DNA of 64,000 nt. Origin: UBA4421 sp002470275. Its GTDB lineage: Bacteria; Pseudomonadota; Gammaproteobacteria; Pseudomonadales; Azotimanducaceae. Under the pieces are notes generated by a model. It saw only the letters and a program-made list of their open reading frames with translations, ran no database searches and had not been told where the DNA came from. Shown in pieces: positions 52,149 to 60,796 of this stretch. The stretch lies in contig CAJXDR010000010.1 in the NCBI GenBank assembly GCA_913052345.1, positions 1 to 64,000 of the forward strand. The letters are read 5' to 3'. The translations under genes were made by a program, and so were the position numbers. Positions within the stretch are counted from its first letter, which is position 1, and every line of letters starts with the position of its first letter.

Positions 52149-52922
52149 ATGTCATTAGCGGGAAGAGTGGCTTTGGTAACGGGAGGCGGTCGCGGCGTGG
52201 GCCGTGGCATTGCGTTGTCTCTGGCAGCAGATGGGGCGTTCGTCGCGGTGAATTATCGCCGCGATCAGGAGGCCGCTGAGGCCACGGTAGCGGATATTGA
52301 AAGCTGTGGCGGTAAGGCTCAAGCCTACGCCGCATCCATAGATCGGTATGATGAAAACGCCGCCATGGTGACCGCCATCGAAGCGGACCACGGCCCCATC
52401 GGCATATTGGTGAATAATGCGGGCATCGCTAGCCGCGGCCAGAGCGTCGCGGATACCCAGCCCGAAGAACTACAGCGCGTGATGGCAACCCATGCACTAG
52501 GCCCGCACTATCTGAGCGGCCTGGTCCTGCCCGGGATGCGCACGCTAGACCGGGGTGACATCATTATGATTTCCAGCGTGGCTACCCGCTCTCTCTCAGC
52601 AAACGGTGCGCCGTACAACATGGCAAAAACCGCCATGGAAGCGTTGGCTTATACCCTGGCCAAGGAGGAAAAAGAACATGGGGTGCGGGTTAACATTGTA
52701 GCGCCTGGTTTGGTGGAGACCGACATGGGCGAGCGCCTGATGCGCGCTCTGCAGGGTGTTGACGACTTGCGCGTCCTGGACGATGGCATGCCCTTTGGGC
52801 GTGTTTGCCAGCCAGAGGATGTGGCCAACGTGGTGCACTTTCTCGTCAGCGAGCAAAATTCCTACCTTACCGGCGAGCGGCTTTACTGCGATGGTGGTGG
52901 ACAAGTGATTGTCCGTAAGTAG
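52149..52922 (+). CDS. Short-chain dehydrogenase/reductase (3-ketoacyl reductase-like)
   Basis: NAD(P)-dependent classical SDR, 257 residues. Visible: GRVALVTGGGRGVGRGIALSL (cofactor motif), VNYRR after the second strand, suggesting NADP preference, NNAGIASRG, ISSVATRSL and YNMAKTAMEAL (active Tyr and Lys), then NIVAPGLVETDMGERL and YLTGERLYCDGGGQ at the end. Ribosome-binding CCGGGGAG upstream. Follows an enoyl-CoA hydratase gene; likely reduces or oxidises a 3-oxoacyl substrate in the same pathway. Converges with the histone deacetylase-like gene. Confidence 0.93.
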   Translation: MSLAGRVALVTGGGRGVGRGIALSLAADGAFVAVNYRRDQEAAEATVADIESCGGKAQAYAASIDRYDENAAMVTAIEADHGPIGILVNNAGIASRGQSVADTQPEELQRVMATHALGPHYLSGLVLPGMRTLDRGDIIMISSVATRSLSANGAPYNMAKTAMEALAYTLAKEEKEHGVRVNIVAPGLVETDMGERLMRALQGVDDLRVLDDGMPFGRVCQPEDVANVVHFLVSEQNSYLTGERLYCDGGGQVIVRK

Positions 52923-52938
52923 CCAACAAGACGCTTCG

Positions 52939-53850
52939 CTAGGCTAAGGCCTGCAAGTGAGCGCTCACGCTGGTGGCCAGAGCGTCCAGATGATAGCCCC
53001 CCTCCAAGGTGGATACGATGCGACCCTCGGCGTGGTCGTTGGCCGCCGCGACAATGAATTCTGTTACCCAGCGAAAATCGGCTTCCACTAAATTTAGCCC
53101 GGCAAGCGGATCAAGCCGATGGGCATCGAAACCAGCAGAGACCAAAATAAGCTGAGGCCGGTGGCGCTGAATGGCCGGTAGCCAATCACGCTCGATGGCA
53201 GCGCGAAAGCAATCGCCGTCGCTGCCTGCCGTAAGCGGCGTGCAGACGATATTGTCCCTGACCAGGTCGTGGAGGCGGTTTGGGTAATGCGGATGCTGGA
53301 AGCTTGAGCAGACGAGAATCTCAGGTCGGTCCCGGCATATATCTACGCTGCCATTGCCGTGGTGAACATCGAAGTCGAGAATGGCGACCCGCTCAATCTC
53401 AGCGTGAGACAGGGCGGCAACGGCGCCGATGGCCACGCTGTTGAACAAACAAAAGCCCATGGCCCCGCCAATCTCGGCATGATGCCCCGGTGGTCGAACG
53501 GCACAAAAGACCCGATTCTCAGGGCTGTTGATCACGGTTTCGACGCCGGCATGGACCGCGCCAGCCGCTAGACGAGCAGCATGCAAACTGTCCTTGCTCA
53601 TCCAGGTATCAGGGTCCAGGGGCACAATCTCGTGAGCGGGCTGGGATGCTTTTAGAAAATCGAGATGCTGTGGGGAATGCACCGCAAGGATCTGCGCGTC
53701 CTCGATGGGCTTGGGCGCCTCGGGTTTGTAATCCTGGGTAAGACCCACTGCATCCAGGTAGGCCATAAGGTGTCCTAGGCGTTCGGGTCGTTCCGCATGG
53801 CCTTCAATCACCCGATGCTGGAGACAGTCGCCATGGGTATAAATTCTCAT
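52939..53850 (-). CDS. Histone deacetylase-family hydrolase
   Basis: Zinc-dependent deacetylase of the arginase/deacetylase fold, class II HDAC or acetylpolyamine amidohydrolase type; 303 residues. Motifs: HAERPERL, VRPPGHHAEIGGAMGFCLFN (active-site His pair), ILDFDVHHGNGS (zinc Asp and His), SAGFDAHRLDPLAGL (zinc Asp) and STLEGGYHLDAL. These are all the ligand residues of active enzymes. Bacterial members remove acetyl groups from amines or proteins. Its nearest downstream neighbour on the other strand is a small membrane protein and an acyl-CoA enzyme; no link is evident. Confidence 0.94.
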   Translation of the reverse strand: MRIYTHGDCLQHRVIEGHAERPERLGHLMAYLDAVGLTQDYKPEAPKPIEDAQILAVHSPQHLDFLKASQPAHEIVPLDPDTWMSKDSLHAARLAAGAVHAGVETVINSPENRVFCAVRPPGHHAEIGGAMGFCLFNSVAIGAVAALSHAEIERVAILDFDVHHGNGSVDICRDRPEILVCSSFQHPHYPNRLHDLVRDNIVCTPLTAGSDGDCFRAAIERDWLPAIQRHRPQLILVSAGFDAHRLDPLAGLNLVEADFRWVTEFIVAAANDHAEGRIVSTLEGGYHLDALATSVSAHLQALA

Positions 53851-53998
53851 GCGTTTGTGGTCGCTCGATAAGCTATTGATTGCTCTTGCGCGTCAGAGTA
53901 TCTCAAGGCCTGGTGGGTTAACAGCGGTGGTTCAAGCGCTTGGGCTACATCCGCGGATCACAGTATGATCTGCGAATACTGATTGCTGGGGACCTTCG

Positions 53999-54364
53999 TT
54001 GATCACCCTGTTGCTATTCTTGCGGACCGGTGTGGCAGTCTTTTCTGGCCTGTTAATCTGGGTGGTGGTGACGCAGCTCGTGGGGGGGAATGCCTCGCTG
54101 CCGTCGCTGTTAATACCGGTTTGGTGTGCGGGGATCGGCGGCGGCGTGCTCTGCACGGTCTTTTCACCGAGCCAGGGTGTGTCCCTAGCGGCGGTATCCG
54201 GTGTTGTCATGGCGCTGGGCTGGCTGACGCTGAGGCATTGGGTACTCCAGATTCCCCTGGAGGACGACTGGTTAATTGCGCTTTGGCCCATGTGGTTCAT
54301 TCCGGCCTACTATGTGGGGGCCTATGGCTATTTAAGGTTTCTATGGTCCCAGCATCGACGATAG
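53999..54364 (+). CDS. Small membrane protein of unknown function
   Basis: A 121-residue inner-membrane protein with about four hydrophobic helices: LLLFLRTGVAVFSGLLIWVV, PVWCAGIGGGVLCTVF, SLAAVSGVVMALGWLTL and a late WFIPAYYVGAYGYLRFLW. Start TTG at 53999, with a possible GGGGACC ahead; ATG starts in frame occur only much later. I do not recognise a family. It ends seven bases before the acetyl-CoA hydrolase/transferase gene and is likely co-transcribed with it. Confidence 0.7.
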   Translation: MITLLLFLRTGVAVFSGLLIWVVVTQLVGGNASLPSLLIPVWCAGIGGGVLCTVFSPSQGVSLAAVSGVVMALGWLTLRHWVLQIPLEDDWLIALWPMWFIPAYYVGAYGYLRFLWSQHRR

Positions 54365-54371
54365 GTTCAGG

Positions 54372-55580
54372 ATGGCGCTAGAGCACCACTTTCGCCCTGG
54401 TCAGCGAGTATTCGTTGCAGGATCCAGCAATGAGCCCACGGGTCTCCTGCAGGCGCTGGCGAATCGCCCCTTACCCGGAGACCTCACCGTTATTCATTTT
54501 CCCATCGGTGCCCTGAACCGGCAGGATTTCACGACCTGGCATACGCCCTGTGAGGTCACGCCATTCTTCATGTCGCCGACCTTGGCTAAGGCAGCGCCTG
54601 CCTTGGTGCACTTTCTGCCCATGCAGATGCGCGCCGTCTTCGACTATCTGAGTTCGAATACAGACGTTTACCTGATGCAGGTCGCTCGGGATCGCGATGG
54701 CCTGCTGCGCCTCGGACCCAATGCGGATTTCCATGCAGCGGCCATGTCCTCTGCTACGACGATCATCGCCCAGCTGAATACCAACATGGTTGCTCCAGCC
54801 GGCGCGCCGCTCATCGATGCCGGGCAGCTAGATTTTGTCTTTGAAAGCGATATGGCGGCACCAACCCTCACGGAGCCCACGCCGGATGCTGCCGCCGAGC
54901 AGATCGGGAAGCTGGTTGCTGACCTCATTCAGGATGGCGACTGTTTACAGACGGGTATCGGTGCAATTCCCACCGCGGTGTTGAATCAGCTGGGTGAGAA
55001 AAATGACCTCGGCATGCATGGCGGCATTGTGGATGACGCCGGCATGCGGTTGATTGCCCGGGGAAACATCACCGGCAGCAACAAGGCTCGAGATCCCGGC
55101 AAACACATTACCGGTATGGTCTTGGGTAGCGATGCCCTGCATGCCTGGTTGGCGGAAGAGCCAGACGTTATTTTGTGTGGCGCAAACCATACCCATGAGG
55201 CCTCAGTGATTCGTGAGCTGGATGGCTTTGTGTCCATCAATTCGGCCGTTCAGGTCGATCTCCACGGACAGGTCAATGCTGAGATGGTGGATGGGCGGCA
55301 GATTTCCGGCACCGGAGGCTCGGTGGATTTTATGCGCGCCGCTCGCATGGCTTCTGGGGGCCGATCTATCGTTGCGCTGACCGCAACCGCCCGAGGGGGA
55401 AGCGTTTCCAGAATCGTGCCCCAGGTAGAAATGGTGACCGCCTTGCGGACTGACATCGACATTGTGGTCACCGAATATGGCGTTGCGCATCTGCGCGATC
55501 TGCCCCTGAAACAGCGCGCCCAGGCGCTTATCGAGATCGCTGCACCGCCCTTCAGAGAGGCCCTCAGCGGGCAATCTTAG
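54372..55580 (+). CDS. Acetyl-CoA hydrolase/CoA-transferase family protein
   Basis: Class I CoA-transferase of the acetyl-CoA hydrolase/4-hydroxybutyrate CoA-transferase family, 402 residues (430-440 is more usual). Visible: CLQTGIGAIPTAVLNQL, DLGMHGGIVDDAGMRLI, FVSINSAVQVDLHGQVNAE, GTGGSVDFMRAARMASGGRS, and the end TEYGVAHLRDLPLKQRAQAL, all fitting the family. In the INSA(I/L)EVDL segment the catalytic Glu, which forms the CoA thioester, is Gln294 here (CAG codon). CoA transfer may thus be lost or altered. It follows a small membrane protein by seven bases. Confidence 0.88.
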   Translation: MALEHHFRPGQRVFVAGSSNEPTGLLQALANRPLPGDLTVIHFPIGALNRQDFTTWHTPCEVTPFFMSPTLAKAAPALVHFLPMQMRAVFDYLSSNTDVYLMQVARDRDGLLRLGPNADFHAAAMSSATTIIAQLNTNMVAPAGAPLIDAGQLDFVFESDMAAPTLTEPTPDAAAEQIGKLVADLIQDGDCLQTGIGAIPTAVLNQLGEKNDLGMHGGIVDDAGMRLIARGNITGSNKARDPGKHITGMVLGSDALHAWLAEEPDVILCGANHTHEASVIRELDGFVSINSAVQVDLHGQVNAEMVDGRQISGTGGSVDFMRAARMASGGRSIVALTATARGGSVSRIVPQVEMVTALRTDIDIVVTEYGVAHLRDLPLKQRAQALIEIAAPPFREALSGQS

Positions 55581-57679
55581 GTGTCCTTAGACATCAGCAG
55601 GAAGAAGGCGTATTCCTCTGCGACTTCCATCAGTGCCGTATAGCGTCCGGACTGACCCCCGTGGCCTGCCTGCATATTGGTTTTGAGCAGCAGGATATGA
55701 TCGTCAGTCTTGAGCTGACGCAGTTTGGCGACCCACTTTGCCGGTTCCCAGTACGTCACACGCGGGTCCTGTAACCCAGCGGTCACGAACATTGGCGGAT
55801 AGGCGCGGGGGGAGACCTGGTCGTAGGGCGAGTAGTTTTGAATGCAGTGGTAGGCTTCCGCATCCTCGATGGGGTTACCCCACTCGGGCCATTCCATGGG
55901 GGTGAGCGGTAGCGTGGGGTTGAGCATGGTGTTCAGGACGTCCACGAAGGGAACATGGGCCGCCACGCTGGCGAACAGCTCGGGTGCCTGGTTGACCGCA
56001 GCCCCCATGAGTTCCCCGCCCGCACTGCCGCCACCGATGGCAATGTTGCCCGGTTGGGCAATGCCCTGGTCTATGAGGCCCCGCGCGCAGTCCACAAAGT
56101 CGTTGAAGGTGTTCTGGCGCTGGTCCAGTTTGCCCTGCTCGTACCAGTGATGCCCCAAATCGTCCCCACCGCGAATATGTGCGATGGCGAAGATGAAACC
56201 CCGCTCAAGCAGTGAGATGACATTGCTAGAGAAGCTGGGGGCGACGGCATGGCCGTAGGCACCATAGCCGTAGAGGTAGAGGGGCGCCTGGGCATCCAAC
56301 GACGTAGAGCGATGCCGCACCAAACTCAGGGGGATTTGGGTGCCGTCTCTGGCCCTGAGGAGTAATCGTTGCGTCTGGAAGTTTTTAGCGTCATAGCCCC
56401 CGCCTACCTTGAGTACCTTCAACGCCGTGTGCTCGCGGCTGACTAGGTCATATTCAAAGTTTGTCGGCGGGGTCACCATGGAGCTGTAAATGAGGCGCAC
56501 GCGCTGGGTGTCGTAATGGACGTTGAGGTCAAATTCCACGCTGTAGGCGGCCTCCGGCCAGGGGATACGATAGCTTTGCTCACCTTGGACGACCCTAATT
56601 TGATCCAAGCCCTGTTGGCGCTCGGCGATGATGAGGGCATCTCTCAGAACCAAATGATCCAAAATATAGGTGTGATCATCGCCGCTTACCAATCGCTGCC
56701 AGTCAGTCAGATTCGATGCGTCAACGGAGCAAGTCCAGATGTCGAAATTGGGCCTGCCTTTGTTGCTGCGGATGATCAACTCACCGGAGTCGGGGCTTTC
56801 TCCCCGGTGGTCCGGGTAGTATTCGTGGCCCGGCTGTCGGGGGACCATAAGCGCAGGCTCGGCCTCGAAGCGGTCTCTGGGCAGCCAGCGCGCCTCTGAA
56901 CTGACATGGTCTCCGCTTGCCACAAACACTACGGCCTCTGATTGGCTTAATGAGAGCGAAACAAAGAAACCCTCGTCGTTTTCGTGATAGACCAGCCGGT
57001 CCTCGCTGTCGCCAGATAGCTGATGATGCCAAACGCGATCTGGTCGCCACTGATCGTTGACCGTTAAGTAGAGAAGCGCGTTGCTTTGCTGGTTCCAAAT
57101 CACCTGGCCGCCCGTATTGGGTATGGGTGAGGAGAGCGTTGCTCGGCTCTGTATATCGATGATGTGAAGCTCGAAGCGCTCGCTGCCGTTGGCGTCATAG
57201 CTGAAAGCGAGCTTAGACGCATCTGGGCTGACGGCCAGGCTGCCCAGGCGAAAGTAGGGCAGCGTTTCCGCAAGCGCCTGCTCGTCTAGCAGCACCTCCC
57301 AGGGATCATCTGGCTGGGCGTGCTCGGCCTGTCGATACCAGCATCGATAGTCGGCCCCCTGATCAAAGCGCCATTGATAGCGGTAGCCGTTCTTTAGGTA
57401 GGGAACGCCGGCATCGGTTTCTGGTTTGCGCTGTTTAAGTTCCTCAAACAGCTCAGAAACCAGCGCGCAATGAGGTGCCAGGAATGCCTGGAAATAGTCA
57501 TTTTCCTGGCTGAGATAGCTCAGGATGTCAGCGTCTTCCACGGTGGGGTAGTTGGGGTCCTCCAGCCAGGCATAGGGGTCTTCAACGACCACCCCGTGGT
57601 GTTTATGGGCGAACCCTCGACGCTCCGCCTTGGGGGCGTTGGGAATCTCTCGTCTTGGGTGCTGTCGGTGCTCTGTCAT
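55577..57679 (-). CDS. ptrB: Oligopeptidase B (S9 family prolyl oligopeptidase)
   Basis: Serine peptidase that cleaves short peptides after basic residues, 700 residues from ATG 57679 (E. coli PtrB 686). N-terminal beta-propeller, then catalytic domain: LYLYGYGAYGHAV, ERGFIFAIAHIRGG, GGGSAGGELMGAAV (active Ser), FVDVLNTMLNPTLPLTPMEW, VTAGLQDPRVTYWEPAKW (Asp) and NMQAGHGGQSGRY (His). The order and spacing follow E. coli PtrB closely. The upstream frame to 57742 adds 21 residues with no homology. Its 3' end overlaps the CoA-transferase gene by four bases. Confidence 0.95.
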   Translation of the reverse strand: MTEHRQHPRREIPNAPKAERRGFAHKHHGVVVEDPYAWLEDPNYPTVEDADILSYLSQENDYFQAFLAPHCALVSELFEELKQRKPETDAGVPYLKNGYRYQWRFDQGADYRCWYRQAEHAQPDDPWEVLLDEQALAETLPYFRLGSLAVSPDASKLAFSYDANGSERFELHIIDIQSRATLSSPIPNTGGQVIWNQQSNALLYLTVNDQWRPDRVWHHQLSGDSEDRLVYHENDEGFFVSLSLSQSEAVVFVASGDHVSSEARWLPRDRFEAEPALMVPRQPGHEYYPDHRGESPDSGELIIRSNKGRPNFDIWTCSVDASNLTDWQRLVSGDDHTYILDHLVLRDALIIAERQQGLDQIRVVQGEQSYRIPWPEAAYSVEFDLNVHYDTQRVRLIYSSMVTPPTNFEYDLVSREHTALKVLKVGGGYDAKNFQTQRLLLRARDGTQIPLSLVRHRSTSLDAQAPLYLYGYGAYGHAVAPSFSSNVISLLERGFIFAIAHIRGGDDLGHHWYEQGKLDQRQNTFNDFVDCARGLIDQGIAQPGNIAIGGGSAGGELMGAAVNQAPELFASVAAHVPFVDVLNTMLNPTLPLTPMEWPEWGNPIEDAEAYHCIQNYSPYDQVSPRAYPPMFVTAGLQDPRVTYWEPAKWVAKLRQLKTDDHILLLKTNMQAGHGGQSGRYTALMEVAEEYAFFLLMSKDT

Positions 57680-57953
57680 CCTCGTGCCTCTTGCCCTGGT
57701 GCCACCGCCAACCTGCAGTGTCCCCAGCGCGGCGGCGGCCAAGAATTGAGGTATGCAGGGGGGACCGATACGGCCAAGATGATAGGCGAGGGCGACCCAA
57801 ACGTCAGTTCAATATTGTGAGCGAGCACTTAGGGCCGCAGTGTCGGTGGGCTAAATCCAGGCCATGTTAGGATGCCCTGCCGCGCGGTCTCCTGGGGCGC
57901 GGCATCGGGGCTGATCAGGGTAACGTTAAAGGTAGCGAGTCATTAGGCTAAAA

Positions 57954-58703
57954 ATGTGTGGTCGTCTCAATATACAGGGAAAGCAGCTGGTTCAAATGGT
58001 GATGGACTTTCTGGAACACGACGTCTACCCGCCCCCCGATATTGCGGATGACTATAATCTTGCGCCAACCCAGTCTGTTAGCGTGCTTCGACTCAACGAC
58101 GAAGGAAGTTTGGAGTGTCGCCCCATGCGGTGGTGGTTAACGCCCAGCTGGTCCCCTGGCCCCAGCGCCCGCTTTCAGACCTTCAATGCTCGAATAGAGA
58201 CCGCCGCCAGTAGCAAGGCCTTTGGGGCACCCTTTGCCCGTCAACGCTGTGTGGTCCCTATATCCGGCTACTACGAGTGGACGAGCAAGGCAGGACAGAA
58301 GGTGCCTTTTTTTATTCGCGGCCAGGGCGAACAGGGCCTTTGGCTGGCGGGTATTTGGGACGCATGGCAGCCCCGGGGTGTGCCGCAGGATGAACCGCTC
58401 TATAGCTTTGCCCTGCTCACCAGCGCGGCCCGAGGAGGACTTGGGGCCCTGCATCCCCGGCAACCCTTGATACTTGATGGGGCCGGCACGCGCCAGTGGC
58501 TAGATGCCGAGAGGCAAACGAGCGTCTTGGTGGAGCAGTATGCTGGCAGACTGCCTATTTCTTTACGTCTTGATCCCGTTTCGAGCTGGGTCAACAATGC
58601 TCGCCATAAGGGGGAGCGCTGTCACCAAGCCATCGGACCACCAGAGTTAATAGCTTCTGATGATCAGCACGGGGCTAGGTCGTTACTACAGGAAGGTGGG
58701 TGA
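57954..58703 (+). CDS. SRAP/YedK abasic-site shielding protein
   Basis: SOS response-associated peptidase fold (HMCES/YedK), 249 residues, which makes a thiazolidine DNA-protein crosslink with abasic sites in single-stranded DNA. It starts MCGRL with the reactive Cys2. Other conserved parts: YNLAPTQSVSVL, MRWWLTPSW, TFNARIETA (Asn/Arg/Glu), CVVPISGYYEW (Glu), FALLTSAARGGLGALHPRQP (His). No LexA-type box is seen in the 200 bases upstream. Its stop overlaps the next start by one base (TGATG). Confidence 0.94.
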   Translation: MCGRLNIQGKQLVQMVMDFLEHDVYPPPDIADDYNLAPTQSVSVLRLNDEGSLECRPMRWWLTPSWSPGPSARFQTFNARIETAASSKAFGAPFARQRCVVPISGYYEWTSKAGQKVPFFIRGQGEQGLWLAGIWDAWQPRGVPQDEPLYSFALLTSAARGGLGALHPRQPLILDGAGTRQWLDAERQTSVLVEQYAGRLPISLRLDPVSSWVNNARHKGERCHQAIGPPELIASDDQHGARSLLQEGG

Positions 58704-59149
58704 TGATTATTAAGAAAGGGGATTGGTCCGGTCGAGGGAGCTTTATTCCTGAAGGCGCCAGCTTAGGCGTCACGGTGAATGTCGAGCTGGATGTTCAGGC
58801 TGAAGCCGAAGGCTGGATATTTCGTGGTGCCCTGTCCGGTGGGGCAGAGGGAGACATCCTGATCCGTATCGCTGGAAATGAGGTGGGAACCTACGCAGTA
58901 GATGTTCGCATCGCGGATGTCTTTATGGAGGGCGTCGCGAAGCTGGAAAGTGAGCCAAACCTAGCTCTGCTATGGGATGTCTCAGCATCCCAGACTGCCA
59001 CCGCTGCCCTTTTCAACGTGGACAGGGGTATTGGCTGTCGTGGGTTTTTTCAATCTGGGGGAGAGACGCTTACCTGGGAAATTCTGTTCAGGCCCCTCCA
59101 ACAGGTAGTTCAGGCCCATAATGTCGTGTCTTTAAATCGACGCCGCTAG
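58703..59149 (+). CDS. Hypothetical protein following SRAP
   Basis: A 148-residue protein rich in beta strands: MIIKKGDWSGRGSFIPEGAS, LGVTVNVELDVQAEAEGW, DILIRIAGNEVGTYAVDVRI, then LTWEILFRP. I do not recognise a family, though the repeated strand pattern recalls small lipocalin-like or DUF1579-type proteins. GGAAGG precedes the ATG that overlaps the SRAP stop, so it is translated together with it. No signal peptide. Converges with the TetR gene 17 bases away. Confidence 0.7.
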   Translation: MIIKKGDWSGRGSFIPEGASLGVTVNVELDVQAEAEGWIFRGALSGGAEGDILIRIAGNEVGTYAVDVRIADVFMEGVAKLESEPNLALLWDVSASQTATAALFNVDRGIGCRGFFQSGGETLTWEILFRPLQQVVQAHNVVSLNRRR

Positions 59150-59166
59150 CCAAATTCTGATTGCGC

Positions 59167-59775
59167 TTAAACCGCGAGGTAGGGTGCGACGAGCTGGCGG
59201 GTCTGTTGCTCAAGGATGGCTTCCGGGGTGCTGCCGCCCCCAGCAACGAGGCGCTCGAAGGCGCTATTGGATAAGGAGTGGAGGCTGTGGGCCATGAGCT
59301 GGATATCCACGTCCGGCTGAAGGTCGCCCACGCCCTGGGCAGTGCGGAGGAGGGCGTAAAAATAGGCGTCACCACTCTTATCGACCAAATTGACCAGGTG
59401 GGAAACTTCGGATGTTCCTGGCTCGAAACGAGAAAAATAACGATTCAAGGACACCCACCATTCGGGGTCTTTCTCTCGAACTAGAGCAAGGCGTGCCTGG
59501 TTGAGTTCGCGAAGGCTCTCTAACAGATTTCCTTGGTAGCGTTTTATGATGCTTTGAAAGGTCTGTTCAGGTCCGATGTAGGTACTCACGATCAGGGCCT
59601 GGATAATCGCCGCCTTGGATGGGAAATAGTTGTACAGGGTTTGGTAGCTGATCCCGGCTTTGGCGGCGATGTCACGGGTTGATATGGCGCTCCAATTGTC
59701 ACCCTGGCACAGGGCCCGAGCCGCGTCGAGGATAGCGGCCTCGGTTTGCATTCTCTTCTTTTGTCTCAGGGACAT
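59167..59775 (-). CDS. TetR family transcriptional regulator
   Basis: Regulator of 202 residues. N-terminal helix-turn-helix: MQTEAAILDAARALCQGDNW, then STRDIAAKAGISYQTLYNYFPSK (recognition helix), KAAIIQALIV. The C-terminal ligand domain has no recognised subclass. It is divergent from a LolA-like protein and the ABC genes. A perfect 13-base palindrome (59797-59809) sits 22 bases ahead of its start, the usual place of the operator, so it likely represses the ABC operon and itself. Confidence 0.93.
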   Translation of the reverse strand: MSLRQKKRMQTEAAILDAARALCQGDNWSAISTRDIAAKAGISYQTLYNYFPSKAAIIQALIVSTYIGPEQTFQSIIKRYQGNLLESLRELNQARLALVREKDPEWWVSLNRYFSRFEPGTSEVSHLVNLVDKSGDAYFYALLRTAQGVGDLQPDVDIQLMAHSLHSLSNSAFERLVAGGGSTPEAILEQQTRQLVAPYLAV

Positions 59776-59796
59776 GAGTTGGATCGAGTCTAAAAT

Positions 59797-59809
59797 TTGA
59801 TCGTATCAA
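59797..59809. promoter_or_regulatory. Palindrome TTGAT-CGT-ATCAA, likely TetR operator
   Basis: Inverted repeat with five-base arms in the 98-base gap between the divergent TetR gene and the LolA-like gene. Position and symmetry fit an operator for the adjacent regulator; arms are short and the symmetry was read by eye. Confidence 0.5.
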
Positions 59810-59873
59810 CAACCGCGTGCATTTAACCACTGTCTCGACTAGCCTTGTCCGAGTCTTAGTAGAGGCCATTCCT

Positions 59874-60746
59874 ATGCGTGCAGGACAAAGGTTGAGCGCC
59901 ACGACGAGGGGCGGGACGGCGCGAAGGACGCCCTGTGTGCGAGCCGTCCTAAATCTCTGTATCGGTTGGCTCCTAATGGTTCCGCTATCCGGCATCGCGG
60001 TTGCGGAGGGAGCTGAACTCAACCAGGCGGCAACGATGGACCCTGAGACGGTAGACGCCAAAGCCCTGGTTGCCGAAGCCATAGATTTGATGCGCGGCAT
60101 CGATAACTCCTACGCAGAAATGACCATGCTGATTAAGCGGCCGAGCTGGCAGCGTGAGTCGTCCCTCAAGTCCTGGACTCGTGGTCGGGAGGATGCGCTG
60201 ATTAGATTCACGGCCCCCGCCCGAGATGCTGGGAATGCGCTGCTGAAGCTCGGCGAACGCATGTGGACCTACAATCCGAAGCTGAACCGCAGCATTCGCT
60301 TACCCGGCGGCATGATGTCTCAATCCTGGGCGGGCTCGGACTTTTCCTACAGCGACATGTCTAGGAGCGATAACTGGCTGCGCTACTATCGGTTAGAACA
60401 TGTTGCGACCAAGTTCCGAGAGGGCCATAAGGAATACACCATTGACGCGTTCCCGCTGGACGATGCCCCCGTGGTTTGGGGTAAGGAGCGGCTGATTCTG
60501 CGCGATGACTTTGTCCTGCTGCGCTCGACGTATTTTGATCAGGACATGCTGCCAGTGAGAGAGATGCAGACCCTGGCCGTTGCCCAAATGGGTGGCAGGC
60601 TGTTGGCCACGCATCTTCGTATGCAGGACGTCGAGACCGCGGATCAATACACGGAAATCCGCTACACCGATGTATCCTTCGACGGCGCTGTCCAAGATCG
60701 CCTGTTTACCGTTTTCTCGCTTCAATCCGGTGGCAGAGAGGGTTAG
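59874..60746 (+). CDS. LolA-like outer-membrane lipoprotein-sorting protein
   Basis: Exported protein of about 290 residues, with a long basic leader before the hydrophobic core LNLCIGWLLMVPLSGIAVA. After the signal it is beta-rich: YAEMTMLIKRPSWQRESSLK, KLGERMWTYNPKLNRSIRLPGGMMSQSWAGSDFSYSDMSR, YTIDAFPLDDAPVVWGKERL and TEIRYTDVSFDGAV, typical of the LolA/LolB-like family of predicted lipoprotein-sorting proteins encoded beside FtsX-type ABC operons. The start is uncertain: ATG 59874 or GTG 59937 (after GAAGGA); the shorter one gives a conventional signal peptide. It is first in an operon with two permeases and an ATPase, and divergent from TetR. Confidence 0.8.
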   Translation: MRAGQRLSATTRGGTARRTPCVRAVLNLCIGWLLMVPLSGIAVAEGAELNQAATMDPETVDAKALVAEAIDLMRGIDNSYAEMTMLIKRPSWQRESSLKSWTRGREDALIRFTAPARDAGNALLKLGERMWTYNPKLNRSIRLPGGMMSQSWAGSDFSYSDMSRSDNWLRYYRLEHVATKFREGHKEYTIDAFPLDDAPVVWGKERLILRDDFVLLRSTYFDQDMLPVREMQTLAVAQMGGRLLATHLRMQDVETADQYTEIRYTDVSFDGAVQDRLFTVFSLQSGGREG

Positions 60747-60796
60747 ATGAGTGCCCGCTGCGTCATGCCCAGAGTGAGTACCGACGGGTCTCGTCT

